Source: a virus
Length of the DNA stretch: 30,436 bases
Direction: 5' to 3' (one strand)
Virus record (IMG/VR): IMGVR_UViG_3300020202_000187
Coordinates: 1-30,436 of that record
Shown here: in pieces, positions 1 to 7,844 of the stretch
Layout of the letters: each line of letters begins with the position of its first letter
How positions within the stretch are numbered: position 1 is the stretch's first letter
Notes under the pieces: generated by a model
Told to the model about the DNA's origin: nothing
Seen by the model: only the letters and a program-made list of their open reading frames with translations
Databases searched by the model: none
Translations under genes and position numbers: made by a program

Positions 1-74
1 CTCATTTTCACGAAATCTGAGCCGGACTGAATTCAATCAATTCCCCGGCTGGCTAATCAAACGGGCAGGACAGC

Positions 75-401
75 ATGGCGCGCGGTGGTGCACGGCCGGG
101 AGCGGGCAGGCCGCGGAAGGGCTCGCTCGAATCGACGAAGCCCGTTCCGCCGGACATCAAGCAGGCGGCCCGTTCGGCGAAGGTGACGCCGCTCGAGTAC
201 ATGCTCGCGGTGATGAACGACGAGACCGCCGAGGCGGCGCGGCGCGATCGCATGGCGATGGCGGCGGCGCCCTATGTGCACCGGCGCGCCGCCGACGAGC
301 CGATCGGCAAGAAGGAACGCCAGCTGGCCGAGGCCGAAGCCGCCGGGGTGAACAGCGAATGGGGCGACGACCTCAAGCCGCCGGCCGGGCCGCTGAACTG
401 A
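75..401 (+). CDS. Terminase small subunit-like protein
   Basis: Probable small terminase subunit, which recognises phage DNA and hands it to the large subunit for packaging. The 108-residue product opens with the basic Gly/Ala/Pro/Arg tract (GARPGAGRPRKG) common in phage small terminases, followed by a helical part with TPLEYMLAVMNDE (about residues 38-50) and RRDRMAMAAAPYVH (56-69), typical of this short family. The charged C-terminus ends SEWGDDLKPPAGPLN. It is the first gene of the rightward operon and its last 43 bases overlap the start of the large terminase gene, which fits translational coupling. The ribosome site is weak (GGGCAGGA about 6 bases before ATG). The family call rests on sequence flavour and position; the DNA-binding role is inferred. 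Confidence 0.75.
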   Translation: MARGGARPGAGRPRKGSLESTKPVPPDIKQAARSAKVTPLEYMLAVMNDETAEAARRDRMAMAAAPYVHRRAADEPIGKKERQLAEAEAAGVNSEWGDDLKPPAGPLN

Positions 402-2104
402 CCTGGTCGACCGCGGTTCCGGATTGGGAGCGCCGGATTGCCGCCGGGCAGTCGCTGATTCCGGCGCTGCCGCTGAACAAGGCCCGCGCCGACAAGGCGC
501 TGCGCATCTTCAAGCGCTTCCGGATGGTCGACGTCATCGGCCAACCGACCATGGGCGAGGCGTGCGCGCCCTGGGTGTTCGACCTGGTGCGGGCAATCTT
601 CGGCGCGTTCGACCCCGAGCGCCGGCGCCAGCTGATCCGCGAGTTCTTCTTCTTCGTGGCGAAGAAGAACGGCAAGTCGTCGATCGCCGCGGGCATCATG
701 ATGACCGCGCTGGTGATGAACGAGAGGGTCAGCGGCGAGTTCCTGATCCTTGCGCCAACGAAGGACGTTGCCGACAACAGCTTTACGCCGGCCTACCAGA
801 TGGTGAAGGCCGACAAGGCGCTGCTGGCTCGGTACAAGCCGAGCGACACGACGCGCGAGATTGTCGATCGGCTCGACGGTTCGGTGCTTTCGGTGAAGTC
901 GGCCGACGCCGACGTGCTGGGCGGCCAGAAGGCAATTGCGGTTTTCATCGACGAGCTGTGGCTGTTCGGCAAGAAGGCGTCGGCGGCGAACATTCTGTCG
1001 GAGGCGACGGGCTCGCTCGCGGCGCGGCCCGAGGGCTTCGTGGTCTACGCCTCGACGCAATCGGATGATCCGCCGGCGGGCGTGTTCGCATCGAAGCTGC
1101 GGCGCTTCCGTCAGATCCGTGACGGTGTTCTGGTCGATCGATCGTCGCTGCCGGTGATCTACGAGTACCCGGTGCCGATGCAGAAGGCGCAGGCGTGGCT
1201 CGACCCGAAGACGTGGCATATCCCGAACCCAAGCCTGGGGCGCTCGGTCGACGAGGAGTGGCTGAGCGGCAAGCTGGCCGAACACACGCGCGAAGGGCCG
1301 GCGGCGCTCAAGCTGTTCCTCGCCAAGCACTTCAACGTCGAGATCGGCCTCGGCCTGAAAACCGATGGCTGGATCGGTGCCAACTTCTGGGAACGCCGGG
1401 CCGACACGACGCTGACGCTCGACGATCTGATCGCCCGTAGCGAGGTGATCACGGTCGGAGCGGACGGCGGCGGCCTTGACGACCTGTACGGCCTGGCGGT
1501 GCTCGGGCGCGAAGTCGTGACGCGCCGCTGGCTGCTGTGGTGCCATGCCTGGTGTCACGATTCGGTGCTGGAGCTGCGCAAGGACATCGCGTCGCGCCTG
1601 CTCGACCTGGAGGCCGCGGGCGAGCTCACCATCGTGCGCGACCTGGGCCGCGACATCGACGACATCGTCGATACGATCATGCTCGCCGAGGATGCGGGCA
1701 AGCTCGACAAGGTGGGGCTGGATCCGGCCGGCATTGGTTCGCTGGTGGATGCGCTGGACGAGAAGGGCATCAACGGCGACCGCATCGTCGGCATTCCGCA
1801 AGGGTGGAAGCTGGTCGGCGCGATCAAGACCGCAGAACGCAAGCTCGCGGATAGCTCGCTGCTACATGCCGGGCAGGCGCTGATGGCCTGGTGCGTCGGT
1901 AACGCCAAGGTGGAACCGCGCGGAAACGCCATCCTGATCACGAAGCAGGCGGCGGGCTCGGCGAAGATCGACCCGCTGATGGCGATGTTCAACGCGGTGG
2001 CGCTGATGTCGATGAACCCGGAGGCGCCCGGTAGATCGATTTACGACTGGGGTGATCTTTGGGCCTCCTCGACTACTTCCGCCCGGCCGCCCGTGAGCGC
2101 GTAG
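359..2104 (+). CDS. terL: Terminase large subunit (ATPase and nuclease)
   Basis: Large terminase, the motor that pumps DNA into proheads and cuts concatemers. The N-terminal segment with DWERRIAAGQSLIP (about 22-35) is typical of HK97-type large terminases. The ATPase Walker A is AKKNGKSS (101-108), Walker B is AIAVFIDEL with acidic pair D198/E199, and the coupling motif ASTQSDD follows at 231-237. The nuclease half has VGADGGGLDDLYGLAV with metal-ligand candidate D369 and D374/D375, and a late acidic motif in KIDPLMAMFNAVALM near residue 540. Length (581) is normal for the family. The ATG at 359 lies within the small terminase gene; no better in-frame start precedes the conserved N-terminus, but a later non-ATG start near 398 is possible. 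The 3' end overlaps the portal gene by 46 bases. Confidence 0.95.
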   Translation: MGRRPQAAGRAAELTWSTAVPDWERRIAAGQSLIPALPLNKARADKALRIFKRFRMVDVIGQPTMGEACAPWVFDLVRAIFGAFDPERRRQLIREFFFFVAKKNGKSSIAAGIMMTALVMNERVSGEFLILAPTKDVADNSFTPAYQMVKADKALLARYKPSDTTREIVDRLDGSVLSVKSADADVLGGQKAIAVFIDELWLFGKKASAANILSEATGSLAARPEGFVVYASTQSDDPPAGVFASKLRRFRQIRDGVLVDRSSLPVIYEYPVPMQKAQAWLDPKTWHIPNPSLGRSVDEEWLSGKLAEHTREGPAALKLFLAKHFNVEIGLGLKTDGWIGANFWERRADTTLTLDDLIARSEVITVGADGGGLDDLYGLAVLGREVVTRRWLLWCHAWCHDSVLELRKDIASRLLDLEAAGELTIVRDLGRDIDDIVDTIMLAEDAGKLDKVGLDPAGIGSLVDALDEKGINGDRIVGIPQGWKLVGAIKTAERKLADSSLLHAGQALMAWCVGNAKVEPRGNAILITKQAAGSAKIDPLMAMFNAVALMSMNPEAPGRSIYDWGDLWASSTTSARPPVSA

Positions 2105-3381
2105 AACCCCGGTTCTTCGCTGCGTCGCCGGAGAACCCGAACACCAGCCTGAGCAACCCGGCGCCGTGGCTCGAGGATTGGATGGCCGGCGGCAGCGCCT
2201 CAGGCTTTGGCCCCGCCGTCAATGAGCGCACCTCGATGGCGTGCTCGGCGGTCTACCGATCGGTGTCGATGGTCAGCGGCATGATCGCCGGCATGCCATT
2301 GAAGATTTACAGGCGCACTGCTGACGGCGGCCGAGAGTTGGCGCCTAGCCACAAGCTGCAGCCGATGTTTCAGGTCGCGCCCTACCCCGGTCGCGCGATG
2401 ACGGCCTTTACCTGGCGAGAGCTTTGGATCGTTAACGAGCAGCTTTGGGGCAACCACTACTCGGTGATCCGCTACGACAACGCCGGGCGCGTGGTCGGCT
2501 TCGAGCCGGTGATGCCCTGGAATGTCGAGGTCTACCGCGTCGGCAACCGGAACAAGTACCGCTGCACCTTCACGGATAACGACTTCGACGGTTCGCAGCG
2601 GGTCGAGTGGGTCGATCAAGAGGATATAATCCACATCCCCGGCATCGGCTTTGACGGGGTCAAGGGCGTCTCCCGCATCCGGCATCATGCCCGCGATGCC
2701 ATCGCGCTGAACCGGCTGCTGTCGGAGCAGGTCGGCATCATCCATGAAAACTCGGCTCGCCCGAGCGCCTACGTGACGGTGCCGCAGAAGGTCAGCCCGG
2801 ATTCGTTTGCGCGCATGCGCGCGGAGTTCGAGCGCCAATATGCTGGCCGCGCCAACGCCGGCAAGGTGATCTTCGGCGATCACGACACCACGCTGACGCC
2901 GATGCAGATGTCGGCCGAAGACCTCGGCACGATCAACATGCTGCGGTTCACGGTCGCCGATATCTCTCGGTTCTTCGGGGTTCCGCTGCATCTGCTCAAC
3001 GAGACCGACAAGTCGACCAGCTGGGGTAGCGGCCTCGCCGAGATGAACCTCGCCTGGCTGCAGACGACGCTGAATGCAATTCTGCGGCGCGCCGAGTCAG
3101 AGCTAAACATGAAGTTGTTCGCCGGTAGCGAATACTTCATCGAATTTCAGCGCGAAGCCTTGATGGAAATGGACCCGGTGAAGTCGGCCGAGGTTGCGCA
3201 GAAGGAAATCAGCGCGGGCGTGCTGCTGATCAATGAGTATCGCAAGGTAAAAAACCGGCCGCCAGTCGAGGGCGGCGACGAGCCCCTGGTCAACGGAACT
3301 AACGTGCCGCTGAAGCAGGCGCTCGAGCCGAAGCCGGCGCCGGCGCCCACCGCGCCCGTTCCTGCGCCAGCAGAGGAGTGA
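2059..3381 (+). CDS. Portal protein (HK97 gp3-like)
   Basis: Portal protein, forming the dodecameric ring at one capsid vertex through which DNA enters and leaves. The 440-residue product has the HK97-type pattern: SMACSAVYRSVSMVSGMIAGMPLKIYRR near residues 54-83, the WRELWIVNEQLWGNHYSVI segment, HIPGIGFDGVKGVSRI, and the DISRFFGVPLHLLNETDKSTSWGS motif near 310, which is highly typical of the family. The C-terminus is a Pro/Ala-rich tail. I use TTG at 2059 because the reading frame begins MGLLDYF, typical of portals, and GGGGTGA lies a few bases upstream. It sits between terminase and protease, as expected, and is separated from the protease by 3 bases. Confidence 0.95.
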   Translation: MGLLDYFRPAARERVEPRFFAASPENPNTSLSNPAPWLEDWMAGGSASGFGPAVNERTSMACSAVYRSVSMVSGMIAGMPLKIYRRTADGGRELAPSHKLQPMFQVAPYPGRAMTAFTWRELWIVNEQLWGNHYSVIRYDNAGRVVGFEPVMPWNVEVYRVGNRNKYRCTFTDNDFDGSQRVEWVDQEDIIHIPGIGFDGVKGVSRIRHHARDAIALNRLLSEQVGIIHENSARPSAYVTVPQKVSPDSFARMRAEFERQYAGRANAGKVIFGDHDTTLTPMQMSAEDLGTINMLRFTVADISRFFGVPLHLLNETDKSTSWGSGLAEMNLAWLQTTLNAILRRAESELNMKLFAGSEYFIEFQREALMEMDPVKSAEVAQKEISAGVLLINEYRKVKNRPPVEGGDEPLVNGTNVPLKQALEPKPAPAPTAPVPAPAEE

Positions 3382-3384
3382 CCG

Positions 3385-4125
3385 ATGCGCCGCAGCTACG
3401 AATCCCGCGAGGCCCGGTTCTCCGCGCAAGTCCTGCAGCGCTGGATCGGCGCCAAGCTGCCGACCGGCTTTGCCGCGAAGGCGGCCGAGAAGGACAAGGC
3501 GGCCGAGGTGCTGATCTATGACGAGATCGGCTATTTCGGGCTGACCGCCAAGGCGTTCATGGAGAAGCTGGCAGAGGTCGGTTCCGGCCCGCTGACCGTG
3601 CGGCTCAACTCGCCGGGCGGCGACGTGTTCGATGGCCTGGCGATCTACAACGCGCTCAAGGCGCGCGCCGAGCCGGTGACCGTCCATGTGGACGGCATCG
3701 CGGCCTCGATCGCCTCGGTGATCGCGATGGCGGGCGGCAACGTCATCATGGCCGAGCAGTCGATGATGATGCTGCACAATTGCTGGGGCCTGGTGATCGG
3801 CAACCGGCACGACATGCTCGAAACCGCCGCGGTCATGGAGAAGATCGACGGCCAGATCGCCGACACCTACGCGCGCAAGAGCGGCAAGAAGGCGCCGGAG
3901 ATGTCGGCCGTGATGGACGCCGAGACCTGGTACACCGCCGAGGAAGCGGTTGACGCCGGGCTGGCCGACGAGATCGCCAAGGCGCCGAAGATCGAGGACA
4001 GCATCGCGCAGGAAATCGCCTATGCAGCCGCGGCCGAGGAAGTGAAGCGGCTGGCCGCGCTGGCGGCGTCCGAGCACGACACCCGCATGCGCCGCCTGCG
4101 CCTCGCCGAGGCCGAGGCGGCCTGA
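3385..4125 (+). CDS. ClpP-like (S14) prohead maturation protease
   Basis: Head maturation serine protease of the ClpP/S14 fold, which removes the scaffold-like N-terminal part of the capsid protein during prohead assembly. Recognisable elements are VRLNSPGGDVFDGLAIYNAL (72-91), GIAASIAS with catalytic Ser108, MMMLHNCWG with catalytic His131, and a later acidic residue near D178 ahead of WYTAEEAVDAGLADEI. Length (246) fits phage ClpP-type proteases. A good site (CAGAGGAGTGACC) precedes ATG at 3385, partly inside the portal stop region. The gene lies directly before the major capsid gene, the standard arrangement when the capsid carries an N-terminal delta domain. The last ~40 residues are Ala/Glu/Arg-rich and probably helical. 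Confidence 0.95.
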   Translation: MRRSYESREARFSAQVLQRWIGAKLPTGFAAKAAEKDKAAEVLIYDEIGYFGLTAKAFMEKLAEVGSGPLTVRLNSPGGDVFDGLAIYNALKARAEPVTVHVDGIAASIASVIAMAGGNVIMAEQSMMMLHNCWGLVIGNRHDMLETAAVMEKIDGQIADTYARKSGKKAPEMSAVMDAETWYTAEEAVDAGLADEIAKAPKIEDSIAQEIAYAAAAEEVKRLAALAASEHDTRMRRLRLAEAEAA

Positions 4126-4130
4126 CCTGA

Positions 4131-4174
4131 GATCCCGCTTAGCCGCGGGTAGCCCGATAGCCCTTGGGCAAGGC
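4131..4174 (+). promoter_or_regulatory. Two-hairpin leader element A before major capsid gene
   Basis: Non-coding element in the 95-base gap before the major capsid gene. It contains a hairpin CCCGC-TTAGCC-GCGGG (4134-4149) followed by AGCCCTTGGGCAAGGC (4159-4174). The same 16-mer, preceded by a different hairpin around the same TTAGCC (CCGGC-TTA-GCCGG), occurs at 12856-12897 ahead of the major tail protein gene. The stem bases differ between the copies while pairing is kept, pointing to a selected RNA structure. A third possible stem, GCGCC-GGAC-GGCGC, follows at about 4181-4194. Possible roles are mRNA stabilisation, processing or translation enhancement for the two most abundant virion proteins. 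Function is inferred. Confidence 0.55.
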
Positions 4175-4220
4175 GACGCAGCGCCGGACGGCGCCGCATC
4201 CCATTGATGGAGCCTACCCC

Positions 4221-5438
4221 ATGAAGTCCAAGCAGCTGCGTGAGCAGCGCGCGAAGCTCGTCGCAGATGCGCGCGCCCTGGTTTCCGGCGAGGCCCCGAC
4301 CGCCGAGCAGAAGGCCAAGTTCGACGAAATGATGGGCCAGGTCGACGCCATGAAGGCGGACATCGACCGCCTGGAGCGCCTGGAGCGCGAGGAGGCCGAG
4401 AGCCTGGAGGACATGCGCGCCGCGGCCGACCGCAAGGGCACCGACCCCGAGCAGGAGAAGGAGCGGCGCGAGTTCCAGGAGCAGACCTTCGCTGCCTATC
4501 TGCGTCACGGCCCGAGCGGCATGGACGACAAGCAGCGCGCCGAGTTCCAGCGCCGGTTCAAGGCCGCGCAGTCGGGCGGGGTCGCCTCCGAAGGCGGCTA
4601 CACCGTGCCGAGTGTCTTCATGCAGCGCATGGAGCGGGCGCTGCTCGACTTCGGTGGCATGTTCAGCGCCGGCTGCGAGATCATCACCACGGACTCGGGC
4701 AACGAGATCCTGATGCCGATGAACGACGACACCTCGAACGAGGGCGCGCTGATCGGCGAGAACCCGGCCAGCGCATCGGAGCAGGATGCGAGCTTCGCGG
4801 CCGTGACCTTCCGCGCCTACACCTACACGTCGAAGCTGGTGAAGGTGTCGAATCAGCTGCTGCAGGACAGCGCCGTCGATGTCGGCTCCATGCTGGCTGG
4901 TATGCTCGGCGAGCGCATCGCCCGCGGCGTGCACCGCCATCTGACGGTCGGTGACGGCGCGGCCAAGCCGGCCGGCGTGGTCACCGGTGCAACCTCGGGC
5001 GTCAGCGGCGCGAGCGCCGCTGCGGTGACCTTCGACGAGCTGATCGACCTGAAGCATTCGGTCGACCCGGCCTACCGCAACGGCGCGCGGTTCATGTTCA
5101 ACGACACCACGCTGCGCGAGATCACGCAGCTGAAGGACGGCCAGGGCCAGTACCTGTGGCGTCCGGGCGTGCCGCTGGTCGGTGCGCCGGACACGATCAT
5201 GAACGACCCCTACACCATCAACCAGCACATGGCGACGATGGCGTCGAGCGCGAAGTCGATCCTCTACGGCAACTTCCGCAAGTACATGATCCGGCGCGTC
5301 AGCGGCGCGCTGGTGATGCGCCTCAGCGAGCGCTACGCCGAGCTCAATCAGACGGCGTTCGTTGCGTTCCAGCGCTGGGACGGCGGCATCGTCGACGCCG
5401 GCACCCACCCGATCAAGTACTTCCAGAACGCCGCCTGA
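4221..5438 (+). CDS. Major capsid protein (HK97 fold)
   Basis: HK97-type major capsid protein, 405 residues. Residues 1 to about 85 are a strongly charged coiled coil (MKSKQLREQRAKLVADAR..., DIDRLERLEREEAESLEDM) matching the delta/scaffold domain cut by the adjacent protease. The core begins near SGGVASEGGYTVPSVFMQRM and includes MNDDTSNEGALIGEN, the FRAYTYTSKLVKVSNQLLQDS stretch and a C-terminal RRVSGALVMRLSERYAELNQTAFVAFQRWDGGI, all typical of the family. I start at ATG 4221, preceded by TGGAGCC at a proper distance; an upstream in-frame ATG at 4164 lies inside the structured leader and would add an unlikely Arg/Pro-rich extension. The long leader with a conserved element suggests special control of expression. 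Confidence 0.95.
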   Translation: MKSKQLREQRAKLVADARALVSGEAPTAEQKAKFDEMMGQVDAMKADIDRLERLEREEAESLEDMRAAADRKGTDPEQEKERREFQEQTFAAYLRHGPSGMDDKQRAEFQRRFKAAQSGGVASEGGYTVPSVFMQRMERALLDFGGMFSAGCEIITTDSGNEILMPMNDDTSNEGALIGENPASASEQDASFAAVTFRAYTYTSKLVKVSNQLLQDSAVDVGSMLAGMLGERIARGVHRHLTVGDGAAKPAGVVTGATSGVSGASAAAVTFDELIDLKHSVDPAYRNGARFMFNDTTLREITQLKDGQGQYLWRPGVPLVGAPDTIMNDPYTINQHMATMASSAKSILYGNFRKYMIRRVSGALVMRLSERYAELNQTAFVAFQRWDGGIVDAGTHPIKYFQNAA

Positions 5439-5472
5439 TCGGCCGCAACAGCCTCTCCCATAGGAGATCACG

Positions 5473-5934
5473 ATGCTGAAGAACCTGAGCAAGGACGTGA
5501 AGATCGTCCGCCTCAAGCCGGACGCGTCCGGCTGGACCGTCGCGGCCGGCACGTCGAACGTCGCCAGCGACATCATCGACATGGCCGGCTTCGATGCCGT
5601 CCAGTTCATGGTCGGCTTCGGCGCCATCACCTCCGGCGCCGCAACGTCGATCAATGTGCAGCAGGGCGCGGTGTCGACCCTGAGCGATGCGGCCGACCTG
5701 GCCGGCACGTCGATCACGGTTGCCGACACCGACGACAACAAGGTGGCGGTCACCGAGATCATCCGGCCGGCCGAGCGCTATCTGCGGCTCGAGATCCTGC
5801 GCGCGACGCAGAACTCGGCGGTGGACTTTGCGCTCGCGCTGCTCTACGGCGCCCGCAATGTGCCGGTGACGCACGACTCCGCGACCGTGATCACGCCCGA
5901 GGTGCACAACACCCCGGCTGAAGGCACGGTCTAA
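5473..5934 (+). CDS. Unknown virion-type protein after capsid gene
   Basis: A 153-residue protein of unknown function directly following the major capsid gene, with a strong ribosome site (TAGGAGATCACG-ATG). The sequence is rich in Val, Ala, Thr and Asp and looks all-beta (for example DAVQFMVGFGAITSGAATSINVQQ and RYLRLEILRATQNSAVDFALALLYG). It has no signal peptide or membrane segment. Position and apparent abundance-type expression suggest a head decoration protein or another minor head component, but no motif proves that. The conserved-looking phrase RYLRLEILRATQNS resembles small phage proteins found next to capsid genes, which I cannot name. Confidence 0.7.
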   Translation: MLKNLSKDVKIVRLKPDASGWTVAAGTSNVASDIIDMAGFDAVQFMVGFGAITSGAATSINVQQGAVSTLSDAADLAGTSITVADTDDNKVAVTEIIRPAERYLRLEILRATQNSAVDFALALLYGARNVPVTHDSATVITPEVHNTPAEGTV

Positions 5935-5960
5935 TCACCCTGAGCTGAGCGAGGCCGACC

Positions 5961-6452
5961 ATGATCCGCTTTTTGAAGCAACTGGCCGTGGCCGGCTTCG
6001 CCTCGCTGGCGCTGCTGCTCGGCTTCCTGTTCACCGAGCCGGGCAAGTCGTTTGCCCAGAACGTCGCCTGCTACATGACGCAGGGCGGCGCGGCCTGGAC
6101 GGCCGGCTCGGGCTGCACACTGACCGTGGCGTCGGGCGGCACGCTGGCGATCGCCAGCGGCGGCGCCTTCACGATCAACGGCTCGTCGGTGCTGATCGCG
6201 CGCGGCTCGACTGCGCTCGACGGCTCAAACCCGACCTACATCACCACCGGGTTGACCACGATCTCGGCCTGCACGGTGATGAAGCGCGGCAGCGCGGCGC
6301 CGACCGACCTCGTGTCGACGGTGCTGATCACGCACGGTGGCGCCACCGGACAGTTGATCCTCTACGCCTGGCGGCATACCTCGGCCAGCGTGACCACCTA
6401 CACGGCGAGCACCGCGACTGAGCTCGTTGACTGGATCTGCGGCGGCTCGTGA
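5961..6452 (+). CDS. Secreted beta-rich protein with signal peptide
   Basis: A 163-residue protein with a clear N-terminal export signal: basic MIRFLKQ, hydrophobic LAVAGFASLALLLGFLF, then a likely cleavage site after SFA-QN near residue 31. The mature part is Gly/Ser/Thr/Ala-rich and apparently beta-structured, with short repeats (TLTVASGGTLAIASGGAFTI) and two Cys pairs (CYMTQ, SGC, SAC, ICGG) that could form disulphides outside the cytoplasm. A phage virion gene would not normally be exported by Sec, so this is more likely a host-surface or periplasmic accessory protein than a capsid part. Its stop overlaps the GTG of the O-antigen ligase-like gene, so the two are probably co-translated and may act together. 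Function unknown. Confidence 0.75.
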   Translation: MIRFLKQLAVAGFASLALLLGFLFTEPGKSFAQNVACYMTQGGAAWTAGSGCTLTVASGGTLAIASGGAFTINGSSVLIARGSTALDGSNPTYITTGLTTISACTVMKRGSAAPTDLVSTVLITHGGATGQLILYAWRHTSASVTTYTASTATELVDWICGGS

Positions 6453-7519
6453 GCTTGGAGGGGCGTACCGCCGCCCTGGTGCTCGTCGCCTCCCTGGCGT
6501 TCTGGCCGTGGTTCAGCAATGCCGCGGTAGCGCCTCGGTGGGCAGTGCTGTCGGTCGGCGTCCCGGTGCTGCTGTGGTCGGTTCGGCCGCAGCTGCTGTC
6601 GCCGGCGGGGGTGATCGGGGCGGCCTTCCTCTCCTGGGCCGCCCTGTCGCTCGCCTGGACGCCGGTGTTCTGGTACGGCGCCGGCGCGCTGTGGCAATGG
6701 CTGCTGCTGGCCGGCCTGTTCGTGATCGGCGCCGAGCTGCGCACGCTGCGGCCGGTCTGGATCGCGGCCGGGCTCGGTATGTCGGTCTCGGGCGCCATCG
6801 CGCTCGCGCAACTGCTGGGCTGGCAGGAGGTGCCATCGGTCAACGTGCCGGCCGGGCTGTTCGCCAACCGGAACGTCATGGCCGAGGCCGCTGGGCTGGT
6901 CTGCGTCGGCCTGGTGGCGCACCGGCTCTGGTGGCTGCTGCCGGGCACCGGGCTCGCGCTGGCGCTGCCGCTGTGCCGCGGCGCGGTGCTGGGCGTGGCG
7001 CTGGCGGGCATCGCCTGGCTGTGGAGCCGGGCGCGCGTGGCCGCGATCCTGCTGGTGCCGATCCTGGTGCTGGGCGTGGCGTTCTCGGCCTCGGGCCGCT
7101 GGCATTCGGTGCGCGAGCGGCTGGACATCTGGCACGACGCCTTCGCCGGCATGACCTGGGCGGGCAACGGCGTCGGCTCGTTCTACGTGCAATTCCCCGC
7201 CGAGGCGCGGCGGCACGACATGGTGAACGGTCGGCCGACGCAGGCGCATTCCGAGCCGATCGAACTGCTCTTCGACCACGGGCCCGGCGCGCTGCTGCTG
7301 TTCGGCCTGGTCATCCTGGCGCTGCGCGGGAGAGACGATGCGGCACGATACGTCCTCATCGCCGGGCTCGGCATGGCGCTGGTGGGTTTCCCATTGCGAA
7401 TGCCGCTCACTGCCGCGCTTCTCGCGCTGGTGGCGGGCCGGCTTTGCCGCGGTGGGGCTGATCTTCGCGTGGCAGACCCTGTGGGCCGAACGCTGGCACA
7501 CGGACGGGCTCTGGCATAA
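6449..7519 (+). CDS. O-antigen ligase/polymerase-like membrane protein (Wzy_C/WaaL type)
   Basis: A polytopic membrane protein of 356 residues with roughly nine or ten hydrophobic segments. It carries hallmarks of the O-antigen ligase/polymerase superfamily: GLFANRNVMAEAAGL (136-150), a CRG arginine motif (R177) in LALPLCRGAVLGV, then a periplasmic-loop-like region RERLDIWHDAFAGMTWAGNGVGSFYVQF ending in AHSEPIELLFDHGPGALLLFG with H267. Such proteins move or join surface glycans from undecaprenyl carriers at the periplasmic face. GTG at 6449 overlaps the previous stop. From about residue 330 (nt 7436) the sequence (RLCRGGADLRVADPVGRTL...) no longer looks like this family, while frame +1 continues with a hydrophobic helix and TPR-like tail, so a +1 frameshift, natural or mutational, may end the true product. 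Likely a lysogenic-conversion gene. Specific substrate unknown. Confidence 0.85.
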   Translation: MSLEGRTAALVLVASLAFWPWFSNAAVAPRWAVLSVGVPVLLWSVRPQLLSPAGVIGAAFLSWAALSLAWTPVFWYGAGALWQWLLLAGLFVIGAELRTLRPVWIAAGLGMSVSGAIALAQLLGWQEVPSVNVPAGLFANRNVMAEAAGLVCVGLVAHRLWWLLPGTGLALALPLCRGAVLGVALAGIAWLWSRARVAAILLVPILVLGVAFSASGRWHSVRERLDIWHDAFAGMTWAGNGVGSFYVQFPAEARRHDMVNGRPTQAHSEPIELLFDHGPGALLLFGLVILALRGRDDAARYVLIAGLGMALVGFPLRMPLTAALLALVAGRLCRGGADLRVADPVGRTLAHGRALA

Positions 7520-7844
7520 CCGATTCCCCTCGGCTCACTTTGCCGCGACGCTCGGCCCGCATCTGCCGCACGCGCAGAAGCAGCCGGGCAACCTGGTGCT
7601 GACCTACGGCGACGGCCTGCCGCCCGACATGGCGATCGCCATCCTGACCGGCGTGCTGGCGGTCGACCCCTATGCGTCGGACCTGATCGGCGCGCTGGCC
7701 CGGGTGCAGTTCCGAGCCGGGCAGGTCGGCACCGCTGCCGAACTTGCCGCGCGCGCCTACGAACTGTCGCCGCACAACCCGGCGCTGCGCGATCTCGCCC
7801 AAGCCTACGGCCTCGAGCGCGATTGGATGGAGACGAAACGATGA
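7338..7844 (+). CDS. TPR-like C-terminal partner of the O-antigen ligase-like protein
   Basis: Reading frame +1 relative to the ligase-like gene, overlapping it by 182 bases. From about nt 7443 the product looks genuine: a hydrophobic helix (FAAVGLIFAWQTLW), then an extracytoplasmic-type stretch and a TPR-like pair of helices, DPYASDLIGALARVQFRAGQ and AELAARAYELSPHNPALRDLAQAYG. Many O-antigen ligases end in just such a helix plus TPR tail, so this may be the displaced C-terminus of that protein. The first ~35 codons after ATG 7338 resemble a shadow of the ligase frame, although GGGAGAGACG before this ATG is a good ribosome site. Alternative starts are GTG 7452 or fusion by +1 shift near 7436-7443. 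The stop overlaps the next start (ATGA). Start uncertain, tail real. Confidence 0.65.
   Translation: MRHDTSSSPGSAWRWWVSHCECRSLPRFSRWWRAGFAAVGLIFAWQTLWAERWHTDGLWHNRFPSAHFAATLGPHLPHAQKQPGNLVLTYGDGLPPDMAIAILTGVLAVDPYASDLIGALARVQFRAGQVGTAAELAARAYELSPHNPALRDLAQAYGLERDWMETKR

Noticed and set aside
272-1801. Minus-strand open frame of 509 codons opposite the large terminase
   Set aside because: Arg/His/Leu-rich composition typical of a high-GC shadow; the opposite strand encodes a clear large terminase with intact motifs.
4020-5762. Minus-strand open frame of 580 codons opposite protease and capsid genes
   Set aside because: Shadow of the major capsid gene; no recognisable motif and it spans three plus-strand genes.
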